From assembly GCA_035716005.1 (NCBI GenBank), contig DASTKG010000019.1, positions 1 through 41,409 of the forward strand: a stretch of DNA of 41,409 bases, given 5' to 3'. The position numbers were made by a program, and so were the translations under genes. The stretch is from SZUA-252 sp035716005 (GTDB lineage: Bacteria > Eisenbacteria > RBG-16-71-46 > SZUA-252). The stretch's first letter is position 1. Each line of letters begins with the position of its first letter. Shown piece after piece: positions 8,056 to 17,395 of the stretch. The notes beneath the pieces are model-generated. The model was not told the DNA's origin. It saw only the letters and a list, made by a program, of their open reading frames with translations, and made no database searches.

Positions 8056-9525
8056 TCAGGCTTCGGGCGTCCTCTCATCCTCCGCCGTCGCCGCCGCCGC
8101 CGTCGCTTCTTCCGCGTCGCCGCCCGCACCGGGCGTGGTCGCCGCGTCCTCCGCCACCGCTTCGTCGTCCGCGCTCGCTTGGGCCTGTCCGGCCGCCTGG
8201 GCCTTCTCGGCCGCCAGGGCCTCCGCGCGCGCGGCCTCTTCCGCTAGCTCCTGATTGCGCCGCTCCTGGAGCTCCCGAGCTTCCTCGAGCAGCTTCTCCG
8301 CGGTCTTTTCGCCGATACCCTGAATCGCGAGGAGCTGCTCGAACGGCGTCTTGAGCAGGTCCTGCACCGTCTCGATGCCTTCGCGGATCAGTTTCTCAAC
8401 CAGCTTCGGCCCCGCGCCCACAAGCTCCTCGACGTCGATGCGGGCCCGGCGCTCGAAGTCGCGCAGGCGCTCGCGCTCCGTCTTCGAAATGAGATCGATC
8501 TTCCAGCCCGTGAGCCGCGCCGCGAGCCGGGCGTTCTGGCCCCCCTTGCCGATGGCCAGCGAGAGCTGATCGTCGGCCACCGTGACGAGGACCTTCTGCT
8601 CGGCCTCCACCACCTGCGCCTCGATCACCTTGGCCGGCGAAAGCGCGCGCGTCACGAACACGACCGGATCGGCGCTCCAGGGCACGATGTCGATCTTCTC
8701 GCCCCCCAGCTCCCGCACGATGGCCTGGACGCGCGACCCCTTGATGCCGACGCACGCCCCCACCGGATCGATCTTGTCGTCGTTCGAGATGACGGAGATC
8801 TTGGCCCGGGAGCCCGGCTCCCGCGAGATCCCCTTGATCTCGATGATCTTCTCGGCCACCTCGGGGACTTCCGCCTCGAAGAGCCGGCGCAGGAACTCGG
8901 GATGCGTCCGGGAGAGGACGACCTGGGGCCCGCGCGCCGCCTTGTCGACGGCGATGATGTACGCCTTGATGTGGTCGCCCTGGTGGAACCGGTCGCGCGC
9001 GATCTGCTCGCGAGGCGGCAGGATCGCCTCCGAGCGCTCCACCTTCACGTAGATGTTGCCGCGATCCACCTGCTGCACGGTGCCGCGCACCATCTCGCCG
9101 ACGCGCTCGTGGTAGTCCTCGTAGATCCGCTCGCGTTCGGCCTCGCGCACCTTCTGGACGAGCACCTGCTTGGCGGCGGAGATCGCGTTCCGTCCCAGAT
9201 CCTCCAGCGTCAGCTCGGTCGTGAGCTCCTGCCCGATCGCGGCCTTCTCGTCGATCGCCTGCGCTTCGGCGAGATCGATCTCGAGTCCCGGATCGTCGGC
9301 GTCCTCGACCACGGTCCGCGTCAGCTTCATGAGGATCTTGCCGCTCGCGTCGTCGAAGGCGACGTCGAGCTTCGCGTCCTGTCCGAAGCGCTTGCGGCCG
9401 GCCGAGAGGAGCCCGGCGACCAGCGTGTCGATGACCGTGGCCTTGTCGACGCTCTTCTCGCGCGCGATCTGGGCCATCGCCTCGATCAGCTCATAGTTCG
9501 TGTTTCGCTGCGGCTCTCGTGCCAC
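8056..9525 (-). CDS. nusA: Transcription termination/antitermination factor NusA
   Basis: NusA binds RNA polymerase and nascent RNA and modulates pausing, termination and antitermination. The N-terminal domain begins NYELIEAMAQIAREKSVDKATV. It is followed by the S1 domain (GEMVRGTVQQVDRGNIYVKVER), two KH domains (GACVGIKGSRVQAIVRELGG; LAIGKGGQNARLAARLTGW), and a helix-hairpin-helix region (LIREGIETVQDLL, LLAIQGIGEKTAEKLLEEA). The last 70 or so residues are an Ala/Glu low-complexity tail. I prefer the GTG at 9525 (489 residues), which has GGGGA about 10 bases upstream. A TTG at 9564 would add 13 residues outside the family alignment and lacks a nearby ribosome binding site. The gene lies between rimP and infB, the standard order. 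Confidence 0.96.
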   Translation of the reverse strand: MAREPQRNTNYELIEAMAQIAREKSVDKATVIDTLVAGLLSAGRKRFGQDAKLDVAFDDASGKILMKLTRTVVEDADDPGLEIDLAEAQAIDEKAAIGQELTTELTLEDLGRNAISAAKQVLVQKVREAERERIYEDYHERVGEMVRGTVQQVDRGNIYVKVERSEAILPPREQIARDRFHQGDHIKAYIIAVDKAARGPQVVLSRTHPEFLRRLFEAEVPEVAEKIIEIKGISREPGSRAKISVISNDDKIDPVGACVGIKGSRVQAIVRELGGEKIDIVPWSADPVVFVTRALSPAKVIEAQVVEAEQKVLVTVADDQLSLAIGKGGQNARLAARLTGWKIDLISKTERERLRDFERRARIDVEELVGAGPKLVEKLIREGIETVQDLLKTPFEQLLAIQGIGEKTAEKLLEEARELQERRNQELAEEAARAEALAAEKAQAAGQAQASADDEAVAEDAATTPGAGGDAEEATAAAATAEDERTPEA

Positions 9526-9577
9526 GAATGTAGGATCCCCGTGCTGGACCGACGTCAGAATCAATCGCTGGGACTCG

Positions 9578-10096
9578 TTACTCCGGGCGCCCGTGCTTTC
9601 GCTTCGGCTCCCTCAACCCTTCCCACGGATCGGCGATCACGCGGGCGTGCCGCACTCCCGCCAGCGGGAGCGACACCGGCCCCACGTCCGCGTCCTCCAC
9701 CAGGATCGACTCGCCGCCGGCCGCCCGGAGCTCGCCCCGGAAGCTGCGCCGTCCGTCCTTCAAGTCGTGGAGGCGAACCTCCACCTGGTGCCCCACGTAC
9801 CGCGCGTAGTGCTCCGGCCGCGTCAGCGCGCGCTCGATTCCCGGAGAACCGACCTCCAGGACGAAGCTCCCGCGGACGATGTTCTCGGCCTCCAGATAGC
9901 GGCCGAACTTCTTGTTCCAGTACGAGCAATCGTCGAGCGTGACCCCCGGACCCCGGTCGGCCCCGCGTTCGACGTAGACCCGAATGACCGTCCGGCCCGA
10001 CTGGGCGGCCAGCTCCAGATCCCAAAGATCGAAGGCCTCCTCTTCCAGAAGTGCCTGGAAGCGGCGCGTCAGGTCATCCCGTAACGGACTTCTCAT
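9578..10096 (-). CDS. rimP: Ribosome maturation factor RimP
   Basis: RimP assists 30S subunit maturation. The conserved core is present: LWDLELAAQSGRTVIRVYVER, GVTLDDCSYWNKKFGRYLE, and VLEVGSPGIERALTRPEHYARYVG, in which the SPG.(E/D)R.L motif is diagnostic. A small SH3-like C-terminal domain follows. The ATG at 10096 gives 172 residues. A further in-frame GTG at 10165 would start inside the terminator hairpin just upstream, so it is rejected. This is the first gene of the rimP-nusA-infB...pnp operon. The region 10097-10138 must contain its promoter, but no clear -35/-10 pair could be read there. Confidence 0.93.
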   Translation of the reverse strand: MRSPLRDDLTRRFQALLEEEAFDLWDLELAAQSGRTVIRVYVERGADRGPGVTLDDCSYWNKKFGRYLEAENIVRGSFVLEVGSPGIERALTRPEHYARYVGHQVEVRLHDLKDGRRSFRGELRAAGGESILVEDADVGPVSLPLAGVRHARVIADPWEGLREPKRKHGRPE

Positions 10097-10138
10097 CTTG
10101 GACTTAGCCCTTCGGGTCCGCGACCCCTTGTCGGGCCG

Positions 10139-10167
10139 AAAAAGAAAGAGCGGACACGCGTCCACTC
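10139..10167 (-). terminator. Intrinsic terminator after the sprA/glutaminyl cyclase transcript
   Basis: On the minus strand GAGTGGAC and GTCCGCTC form an 8-bp stem (one G-T wobble) around GCGT, followed at once by TTTCTTTTT. This is a textbook Rho-independent terminator. It sits 47 bases past the cyclase stop codon and upstream of rimP, so it separates the two transcription units. Most of the remaining bases between 10097 and 10214 show nothing else recognisable. Confidence 0.85.
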
Positions 10168-10214
10168 GGACCCCTGAACCTACCGACCGGGGGCCGGGGG
10201 TTCAAGGGAAAACT

Positions 10215-11036
10215 TCAGTCGGAGAGGTAGGTGGGGTCGCTGACGAGGGAATGGAGCACGCGCCCGACGTCTCCCAGACTCTCGGGGTCGACCGCCTTCA
10301 GGTCGTCGGCGATCGTGTGCCACTGCGGGAAGTCGAAATCGATGAGGACGATGGCCGGAATGCCGGCCTGGAGGAACGGGATGTGATCGTCGAAGACGCG
10401 GTGCTTCACGTCCGAGCGGAACGAGCGGGCGCCGACGGCGTTCGCGACGCTCCAGACGAGGTCGACCACGTTTCCGGCCTGCTCGTAGGAGTTTCCTTCC
10501 CAGTGGAGCGCGAGGTCCTTCTTCCCCACCATGTCGACCACGACGACGAAGAGCGGCTTCGGCTCTCCGGAGTAGCGCGCGACGTACTGCTTCGAGCCGC
10601 GGAACCAGCCGTCCTGATCCTCTTCGGTTCCGAGGTCCTCCCCGTCGAAGAAGGCGATGTCCACGCCCACCTTCGGATCCTGCTCGTGCATCAACCGCGC
10701 CAGCTCGAGGAGAACCGCCACACCCGAGGCGCCGTCGTTCGCGCCCAGGATCGCCTTCTTCCGCTTCGCCGGGTCGGTCTCGCGATCGGCCCACGGCCGC
10801 GTGTCCCAGTGGGCGGCGAGGACGATCCGGTGCTCCGCCTCCGGGACGAACCGGGCCCGGAGATTGAAGAGGGCGACCTCCTTGCCGAGCCGGGAGACGT
10901 AGTAGTGGAACGTGTCGGCCTCGACGATGGGCGCGTAGGCGCGCATCGTCGAGTCAAGGAACGCGAAACAGGCGTCGTGGCCGTAGGTGCCGGGCGCGCG
11001 GGGGCCGAAGGAGACCTGCCGCTCCACCCAGGTCAT
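10215..11036 (-). CDS. Zinc-dependent glutaminyl cyclase (M28-fold glutaminyl-peptide cyclotransferase), probable lipoprotein
   Basis: This enzyme type converts N-terminal glutamine of exported proteins to pyroglutamate. The sequence aligns with animal and Bacteroidetes-type glutaminyl cyclases at every key site (numbered from the ATG at 11036): AAHWDTRPWADR (74-85), zinc ligand D101 in LGANDGASGVAVLLELAR, catalytic E133 and ligand D134 in FFDGEDLG, D168 in VVVVDMVG, DDHIPF (216-221), and zinc ligand H240 in QWHTIADD. A general M28 aminopeptidase is the alternative, but FFDGED plus DDHIPF favours the cyclase. The ATG at 11036 is not a convincing start. The reading frame stays open upstream and encodes a lipoprotein signal peptide (see 11037-11147). 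The gene directly follows sprA and precedes a terminator. Confidence 0.85.
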   Translation of the reverse strand: MTWVERQVSFGPRAPGTYGHDACFAFLDSTMRAYAPIVEADTFHYYVSRLGKEVALFNLRARFVPEAEHRIVLAAHWDTRPWADRETDPAKRKKAILGANDGASGVAVLLELARLMHEQDPKVGVDIAFFDGEDLGTEEDQDGWFRGSKQYVARYSGEPKPLFVVVVDMVGKKDLALHWEGNSYEQAGNVVDLVWSVANAVGARSFRSDVKHRVFDDHIPFLQAGIPAIVLIDFDFPQWHTIADDLKAVDPESLGDVGRVLHSLVSDPTYLSD

Positions 11037-11147
11037 GGCGCGCTTCCCGTCGAAGTAGGCGGCGGCCGGGCGCCCGCAGGAGGGGAGCAGGAAGACGGCG
11101 ACGAGGAGCGCGATCGAAAGGCTAGAACGAGAACTGCGCGTTGAAAT
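11037..11147 (-). other. In-frame 5' extension encoding a lipoprotein signal peptide, no canonical start codon
   Basis: Reading upstream from the ATG at 11036 in the cyclase frame gives a basic stretch, a hydrophobic core (LSIALLVAVFLLPSC) ending in the lipobox LPSC, then GRPAAAYFDGKRAMTW, which joins the conserved QVSFGPRAPGT block. The frame has no ATG, GTG or TTG here. An ATT at 11145-11147 would give a well-formed signal peptide (MSTRSSRSSLSIALLV...) and a protein of 310 residues. The extension overlaps the last codons of sprA by about 26 bases. A non-canonical start or a sequence error are both possible. Confidence 0.6.
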
Positions 11148-14100
11148 CGACCGTGATCCCGCGCCGTTTGATTCCCTGCTTAAGATCGTCGTTTTGCCGG
11201 TATTCGAAATTGAAGCCTCCCGAGATGGCGCGGGTGAAATTATAGGTCGTTCCGCTGCCGACCTTCAAACCCTTGTTGTCGGACTCCGTGTAGGCCCTCT
11301 CGCCGGGGCGGCTCACCACCTGGCGGTCCCCGGTCAGATTGCAGGTGAAATTCAGGTTCAGGTCGTTCGGCAGCCGGACCCGCTTCTTGCTGAAGAAGAA
11401 CCGGATCCCCTTGGCCGCCGGGAACGTCTTCGTGATCCTCAGGTCGGTGTTCGTCGTCTGCTTGTCGCGGGTCACCCCGTAGACGCGCTGGTCGATGGTG
11501 GTGGCGCGCGTGAGAGAGCTGGCGAGGCTGGCGCGCACTCCGCTCCGGAAGACGAGGTCCCACCCGAGAATGGGGCCGAAGGTGTCGGTGTTGATCCGCC
11601 GTTCCACCGGGCCGTAGGAGGGCCCGTCTTCGTCGGTCACCTTGGAGTACCCCGAGCGGAGGCTCATGCTGCTGACCGACTTGTCGAGATGCATGAAGCG
11701 GTGGAGATCGTTCCATCGGCCCTGGAGATCCGGCCACTGGAACTTCTGCGTCCGCCGCTCGCCGAAGGATTGATCGGAGAACGAGAGCGAGTGGTCGCCT
11801 CGGATGTCGACGGTGATGGCGCTCGTCGGGCGGAACGCGGTCGACGCGCGCGTCGTGTAGCGGCGCGCCATCGCCACGTTCGACCCGGAGATCGTGCGGT
11901 CGAGGTCCTCCGACGTCACCTCGCTGAAGCCGCTCTTGAAGGCCCGGCCCGGATCGCCCGCGACGCGGGTGAGCGAGGCGCTCCGGTCGAACGCGAACGA
12001 GGTCTGGATGTCCTGCATCTTGCTGAAGAGCGTCCGAACCGGCATGAAGAGCGAGCCCCCGCCCGTCGTCTTCCCGTCGGGGCCGCGCCGGACCCGCCCC
12101 GCTCGTCCGCCCAGCCTCGAAATGGGCACGTTCATCGTGACGCTGGCGGCCCCGCTGTTCCGGATGTTCTTCAGGTCGAGCGAGTCGGCCCTCGACAGCT
12201 TGAGCTCCGGCCTCGCGTCCTCGACGTACTGCCCCTTCAGCGAGACGTTCGGATTCAGGAGCGAGAGCCAGCGCGGCGTGTAGTTGATCTGCGTCGTCTG
12301 CGTCCTTCCGACCTCCGTCCCCTTGTTGAAGCCGGCGGGCCCCACATCGTGGAGGAGCATGTCGCGCTGCGACGTGAGCGAGTAGGTGACGCGGAACGAT
12401 GAGAAGGGAATGTAGGAGATGGTCGTTCCGAGCGCGAGGAGCCGTACTTTCACGTCGGATCGAAGCTCCACGGCGTCGCTGTCCCCGACGATCTGCCGGG
12501 AGAAGTTGATCGCCCGGCTGGAGGTCCAACCGGCCGTGAAGGTCACCACCTCCGGCAGGAGCCCCAGTTTCACGTTCTTGCCGAAGCGGATCCCCCCGCC
12601 GCCGATCGGGAGGTCGTACCCGCCGCCGGCGGTGAAGGCCCAGGAGGAGTCGATCGACTGCGGCAGGACCTGCGCCCGGCGCGAGTAGGACATGTTTCCG
12701 CTGATGGCGTCGAGCGTGTACTTCGTGAGCCCGCGCCGGACGGGACTGCTCCGCCGGTACGACATGTCCACCGACTGCTGGTCGAGCCGCCGCGTCTCGA
12801 GATCCGACTGCCCCGAGTTGAGCGTCACGTCCGAGCCCGTTCGGAACTTGGGGATGTCGGTCGCGTGCTGCAGCGAGAACCGGATCGGCAGGGTGACGGC
12901 GGCCGTCGGCAGGAAGCGGTCGAGGTTGAGCGTCGTCGAGAAGCCGAGCGCGGAGTGGTTGAGGCCGCTTCCCTGGCCCGTTCCCTGGCCCACGCGGAAG
13001 AAATCCTGGTCCTGTTTCTGCACGCTCACGTTCACGGCCAGGAGATCCGCGAAGTTCGCCTGGATCGAGACGTTGCTGCTCGTGCCCGAGTCCTTGACGA
13101 CGTCGGTCACCCGCAGCTCGTCGATCCAGACCTCGCCGTAGACCGGCGGCGCGCCGGGCGGCGCCCCCTTCACGGCGAGCCCGAACGTCACGCGCGTGAT
13201 GTTCGTGAAGCTCGGATTCCCGAGGACGCCGAGGACCTCCCCCGTGCCGGCGTAGCTCGTCGAATCGACGTAGACCTTTCGGAGGTCGGCCAGCGGGTCG
13301 GAGGCGCGCCGTTCCTTGAGCTGCGAGAGAACGTCCATCGGGATCGCCAGGTTCTGCCAGTCGTACCGGACCGGCACGCTGTACTCGTAGTAGTTCAGGG
13401 TGTCGGGGCCGAAGCGCGCGATGACGCGAAGATTCTGCGTCTGCACGCCCTGCTCGCCGTGGACGTAGAACTTGATCTGGCGGTACTGCGTCCACCCGAG
13501 GGCCGAGGGGGGCGCGCCGAGCGTCTTGAACGCGAACACCGTGTCTCCCTCGGCGAGCCGTGTGTAGCCGAGGGCCAGCGACTGCTCCCGCTGGTCGGCC
13601 GAGTTCCCGATCTGGTTCTTCACCTCGTACGGGGGCTGGTAGATGCCGGCGTCGTCCTTGTTGTTCCGCGTGCGGATGTCGAGCTGGACGTCCCGCGCGA
13701 TCATGTCGGGGTCGAGGATCGCGGTTTCGAGCCAGCGGCTTCCCACGAGCTCGATGCCGCCGATCTGGATCTTCATCGGCCGCTCGATGTTGCTGAGCCA
13801 GAGCCGCATGTGCTGGACGTTCTGGCCGGCCCCTCCGCCGATGGCGCGGAACGCCTCCTCCGAGACCGGAACCCGGAAGAGCCGCCAGCCGTTGTCGGCC
13901 TTCACCTTCGGCGACGTCGGGTACTGCGCGGGGACGTCGACCGCCACGTACTGGGTGTCGGCGAGGTCGATGGTCGCCTCGACGTAGTTGTTGTCGGTGT
14001 CGAGGATCGTGTTTCGGTTCAGGTCCTCGGTGTCGGGCCGCGCGTTGGCCTCGCCGAGACCGTTCTTCTCGTAGCGGTTGATCGTCGAGTAGTCGTTCGG

Positions 14101-17100
14101 CGCCTTCTCGACGTCGTAGGTGTAGTCGTCCTGGCTCGGATCGGGATTCGAGGCCGGGTCGTACCCGGGCTCGTCCCGGTCGATCTTGTTGTCGAGCCCG
14201 GTGTCCTCGAAGTTCGGGTCGTTCTCACCGGTCCCGAGATCGAGCTTGCCGTCGAAGTTCTTGTCCTCGGTGTCGAGCCTTCCGTTCGGCGGAGCCTTGG
14301 AATCCCAGTACGCGTCCTCGCTCACGCGCCCCACGCTGATGTGGAGAACGGCCCTCGTCGAGTCGTGGTGCGCGGTGAAGTCGTTGACCCAGATCTCCAT
14401 GAAGCGGACGCGGCTGAAGTCCTGCCCGACCGTTCCGAACGATTGGGTGACGCCCGCCCAGTCCTCGCTGTCCATGACCGTCTCGCCGGCGGCCGGCTTC
14501 ACGTTCATCTCGAGCACCTGGTGGTTGTTGTCGCCCCCTTCGGCCTCCGTCAGCACCGGCTTCAGGTCCCACTCCTGCGCCGCCGTGGGCGCGTCGGGAC
14601 GGGGGTTGTACCACTCGAGCCCGGCGTGGTCGGTGAGGAGCGACGAGACCGGCAGGACGATGGAGTCGGCGGCCGGCGAGCCGAACTTCAGGGGCTTCCG
14701 GTTGTTCACCGGCACGCTGCTCCAGAACCAGGAGAGCCGCGAGAGGGCCATCGTGGTCGACTCGCGATTTCCCTCCATGTCGTCGATGTACGCCTCGTCC
14801 TCCGTGTTCGGATTCGGGAGGCTGGCGGAGAAATTCCCTTGGATGTTGAGCGCGGAGGGCTGGTCGGTCGTGATGCCGGGCACCCGGTCGGCGATCCGCG
14901 TCATCCAGACGGGGCGGAACGCGAGCACCGTGCCGAAGTCGCCGAGCGTGGAGTGGGCCGGCTCCTCGCCGAGCTTCACGTTCTGTTCCTGCGCGCCCCG
15001 GGCTTCCCGCAGGAGGCTCGTGGAGAAGGAGAGGTTCGAGGCCGGGTTGTAGCCCCCCGAGACGCCGACGAGCGTGCGCTGCACCTGGCCGAAGCCCGGC
15101 GCGTACGAAAAGTCGACCGTGATCACCTGATCGGGCCCCGGCGGCCGGGTGAAGGTGATGAGCCCGGACTCGTAGTCGATGCGGTAGTCGCTGTCGCGGC
15201 GCTGCGGCACGCCGTCCACCTTCACCTGCTCCGACCCCTCCAGGATGCCGAACCGGCCGAGGTAGAAGCCCTGCTGGCTGCTCTTGAACTCGGCGTCGAT
15301 GAAGTAGCGCTCGTCCTTCCCCGACTCGGGCTGCTTGTCGTAGTAGACCGCCCTGTTCACGAGGAGCGAATCGGTCCAGAGCCTGTTGCGCGTGAGATCG
15401 TCGAGGCAGTTGAAGCTCCCGAACCCGGGCGCGCAGACGGCGGCGTACGCGGCCGTCGTGTCGGGATCGAAGGGATGGAGATCGGGGAAGAACATGATCC
15501 CCGTCTCGGCGTTCACGAACTGGTCGTCGATGAGCCCGTCGGGATCGAACTGGTTCTCGCTCCCCGCCTTCCCCGTCTGGTCGAGGCCGAGCATCTTCAC
15601 GAGCGGCACCGTCTCGCCCCCCACGGTGACGGCGTCCGGATGGGTCGGAAGCGAGTAGTCGATCTTCCGGATCTTGATCGTGAGGGAGGATCGGTCGATG
15701 TCGCGGCCGCCCAGGTCGTAGAAATTCCGGAGCTCGTAGCCGAGCGTCTTGAACCAGGGGTTCGTCGTGTCGAAGAGTCCGTCCGGCGATTCCTTCATCC
15801 GGTCGATGGTCGGCTTGAGCATCTTCAGGAGCAGGAACTCGCCGGCCTGCTTGCCGAGGGCCAGGTTCTCCGACGTGTCCGTGATCCCGACCGGCGTCGC
15901 TCCGTCGTTGTAGGCGACGGCCAGGAGCTGCGCGTCCCCCACCTGGCTGAAGAGCCGGACGACCGGGATCTTCACCGTCGGCGGCGCGTCCTTGAGGACG
16001 TACGGGTAGATGATCTCGTAGTCCTGCCCGATCGTGAGGGGCACCCAGTAGCCGGCCATCTCGGGGTTCGCGAGGGAGTCGTAGGGTTGCATCGGGTCGA
16101 TGCGGGCGACGCCCTGCGTGCGGCCGTTCACGTCGAAGTAGGAGAGATCGGCCCGGTAGACCTTGAGATTCAGATTCGACGTGTCGATCGGCTTGTCGGA
16201 AACGAAGAAGTAGGTCCGGCGGATGTATTCGAGGTCGGTGACCTTCACGCTCCGCTTCTCGCCCGACGGGGTGAAGCGCGCGGTCTCCGTCTTCGCGTCC
16301 TGCTTGCTGGCGATCACCGTGAAGTCGAAGTTCCCCATCTTCGCCATCGTCTTCACGCCGAAGAGCCCCTCCTGGCGCAGCGAGGCGCCTTGCAGCGAGA
16401 GGTTCGTGTTTCCGAGCTCGATGGTCTTGATCATGTCGTCGTCGTCGCCCTCGTACCGGAGCTTCACCTTGTTGTCGAGGCTCGTCTGGACGTTGCTCGA
16501 CTGGTCGACGTCGACCTTGATCTTGTCGCCGATGGAGCCCGTCATGTTGACGTTCAGCTCCTGCTTCATCTCGAACGACGGAAACGCGCCCTGGCGATTC
16601 CGCTCGCCCGTGACGTCGGCGTAGGTGTCGGTGCGCACGAGCCAGTCGCTCGTGCCCAGGATGGCGATCCGCTCGCTGCCCGAGACCTCGATGCTCGGCG
16701 CGCCGTTTCCGACGATGCTCCGCACGGTCTTCGGCAGCTGCACCGGGAGCTCGAACTTGAAGATGCCGCCCTTTCGAAGGCCCTCCTTGTTCACCGAGCG
16801 CGTGGTCTTGGTTCTCTCGCGCCAGATCTTCCGGTAGGTGCGGTCGGAGAGGAGTTCGTCGTAGTCGAGGTAGTCGGTCACGAGCGGCGGCCGCACTTCC
16901 ACGTTTCCGGCCCGGTAACGCTCCGAGATCCGCCCGCTCGCGGGATCGAGCGACACCTGCACCTGCGAGGAGCCGGGGTCGGAGAGCGGCGGCGGCACGG
17001 GAATGCGCCAGTTGCGCGGAAAGTCGGGCGGCAGCGGCACGGCCATGGGATCGAGGTACTGCGCCGACGGGTCGTACGCGCGGACCGTGGCCGACGCGAG

Positions 17101-17313
17101 CGCGGCGGGGGCGTGGAGGAGGCTCGAGGCCGTCAGGAGGGCCGCGCCGAGCAGGGCGGCGAGGGCCGGGCGGGCTCGCCGACCGGGCGTGCGGTGGCGG
17201 ACTCCGGGCGGGCCGGCAAACCCCAGGAGGAATCGATTCAGGATGGAACGGACGAGTCGAGCGATGGGCATCCCTTCACGCACAGCGGCGCCCCAGGGGC
17301 AGCCGGGGCCCAC
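11122..17313 (-). CDS. sprA: SprA-family outer-membrane protein (type IX secretion translocon homologue)
   Basis: In Bacteroidetes SprA is the giant beta-barrel through which type IX secretion (T9SS) substrates cross the outer membrane. This 2,063-residue homologue is near the usual 2,300-2,400. A hydrophobic export signal ends at about ALA73. Family landmarks include YIDDMEG (842-848) and an Asp-rich region at about 1013-1110 with LDTED, DLNRNTILD and similar motifs. Long runs of barrel-like alternation follow, ending in ...VDFNAQFSF, with the terminal Phe common in outer-membrane barrels. The GTG at 17313 has AAGGGA 5 bases upstream. An ATG at 17271 (residue 15) is an alternative start that still keeps the signal sequence. 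No other T9SS gene (porV, gldKLMN, sov-associated) is in the window. The cyclase gene begins at its stop codon. Confidence 0.92.
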   Translation of the reverse strand: MGPGCPWGAAVREGMPIARLVRSILNRFLLGFAGPPGVRHRTPGRRARPALAALLGAALLTASSLLHAPAALASATVRAYDPSAQYLDPMAVPLPPDFPRNWRIPVPPPLSDPGSSQVQVSLDPASGRISERYRAGNVEVRPPLVTDYLDYDELLSDRTYRKIWRERTKTTRSVNKEGLRKGGIFKFELPVQLPKTVRSIVGNGAPSIEVSGSERIAILGTSDWLVRTDTYADVTGERNRQGAFPSFEMKQELNVNMTGSIGDKIKVDVDQSSNVQTSLDNKVKLRYEGDDDDMIKTIELGNTNLSLQGASLRQEGLFGVKTMAKMGNFDFTVIASKQDAKTETARFTPSGEKRSVKVTDLEYIRRTYFFVSDKPIDTSNLNLKVYRADLSYFDVNGRTQGVARIDPMQPYDSLANPEMAGYWVPLTIGQDYEIIYPYVLKDAPPTVKIPVVRLFSQVGDAQLLAVAYNDGATPVGITDTSENLALGKQAGEFLLLKMLKPTIDRMKESPDGLFDTTNPWFKTLGYELRNFYDLGGRDIDRSSLTIKIRKIDYSLPTHPDAVTVGGETVPLVKMLGLDQTGKAGSENQFDPDGLIDDQFVNAETGIMFFPDLHPFDPDTTAAYAAVCAPGFGSFNCLDDLTRNRLWTDSLLVNRAVYYDKQPESGKDERYFIDAEFKSSQQGFYLGRFGILEGSEQVKVDGVPQRRDSDYRIDYESGLITFTRPPGPDQVITVDFSYAPGFGQVQRTLVGVSGGYNPASNLSFSTSLLREARGAQEQNVKLGEEPAHSTLGDFGTVLAFRPVWMTRIADRVPGITTDQPSALNIQGNFSASLPNPNTEDEAYIDDMEGNRESTTMALSRLSWFWSSVPVNNRKPLKFGSPAADSIVLPVSSLLTDHAGLEWYNPRPDAPTAAQEWDLKPVLTEAEGGDNNHQVLEMNVKPAAGETVMDSEDWAGVTQSFGTVGQDFSRVRFMEIWVNDFTAHHDSTRAVLHISVGRVSEDAYWDSKAPPNGRLDTEDKNFDGKLDLGTGENDPNFEDTGLDNKIDRDEPGYDPASNPDPSQDDYTYDVEKAPNDYSTINRYEKNGLGEANARPDTEDLNRNTILDTDNNYVEATIDLADTQYVAVDVPAQYPTSPKVKADNGWRLFRVPVSEEAFRAIGGGAGQNVQHMRLWLSNIERPMKIQIGGIELVGSRWLETAILDPDMIARDVQLDIRTRNNKDDAGIYQPPYEVKNQIGNSADQREQSLALGYTRLAEGDTVFAFKTLGAPPSALGWTQYRQIKFYVHGEQGVQTQNLRVIARFGPDTLNYYEYSVPVRYDWQNLAIPMDVLSQLKERRASDPLADLRKVYVDSTSYAGTGEVLGVLGNPSFTNITRVTFGLAVKGAPPGAPPVYGEVWIDELRVTDVVKDSGTSSNVSIQANFADLLAVNVSVQKQDQDFFRVGQGTGQGSGLNHSALGFSTTLNLDRFLPTAAVTLPIRFSLQHATDIPKFRTGSDVTLNSGQSDLETRRLDQQSVDMSYRRSSPVRRGLTKYTLDAISGNMSYSRRAQVLPQSIDSSWAFTAGGGYDLPIGGGGIRFGKNVKLGLLPEVVTFTAGWTSSRAINFSRQIVGDSDAVELRSDVKVRLLALGTTISYIPFSSFRVTYSLTSQRDMLLHDVGPAGFNKGTEVGRTQTTQINYTPRWLSLLNPNVSLKGQYVEDARPELKLSRADSLDLKNIRNSGAASVTMNVPISRLGGRAGRVRRGPDGKTTGGGSLFMPVRTLFSKMQDIQTSFAFDRSASLTRVAGDPGRAFKSGFSEVTSEDLDRTISGSNVAMARRYTTRASTAFRPTSAITVDIRGDHSLSFSDQSFGERRTQKFQWPDLQGRWNDLHRFMHLDKSVSSMSLRSGYSKVTDEDGPSYGPVERRINTDTFGPILGWDLVFRSGVRASLASSLTRATTIDQRVYGVTRDKQTTNTDLRITKTFPAAKGIRFFFSKKRVRLPNDLNLNFTCNLTGDRQVVSRPGERAYTESDNKGLKVGSGTTYNFTRAISGGFNFEYRQNDDLKQGIKRRGITVDFNAQFSF

Positions 17314-17395
17314 GACATCCCTTGTACACCTCTCGCCAGTCGAAGTTCGAACCGGAACCGATGCTACCGGAAGGAGTTAAAACCCATCCAGAGGA

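Noticed and set aside
5776..8247. Plus-strand open frame of 823 codons opposite infB
   Set aside because: Composition is His/Arg/Asp/Leu-rich with no domain, and the opposite strand is a complete IF-2. Shadow frame.
9526..9564. TTG at 9564 as nusA start
   Set aside because: It has no ribosome binding site within a normal distance and adds residues outside the family; the GTG at 9525 fits better.
17361..17366. TAGCAT on the minus strand as the sprA -10 box
   Set aside because: No -35-like sequence is found 16-18 bases upstream; the sprA promoter remains unidentified.
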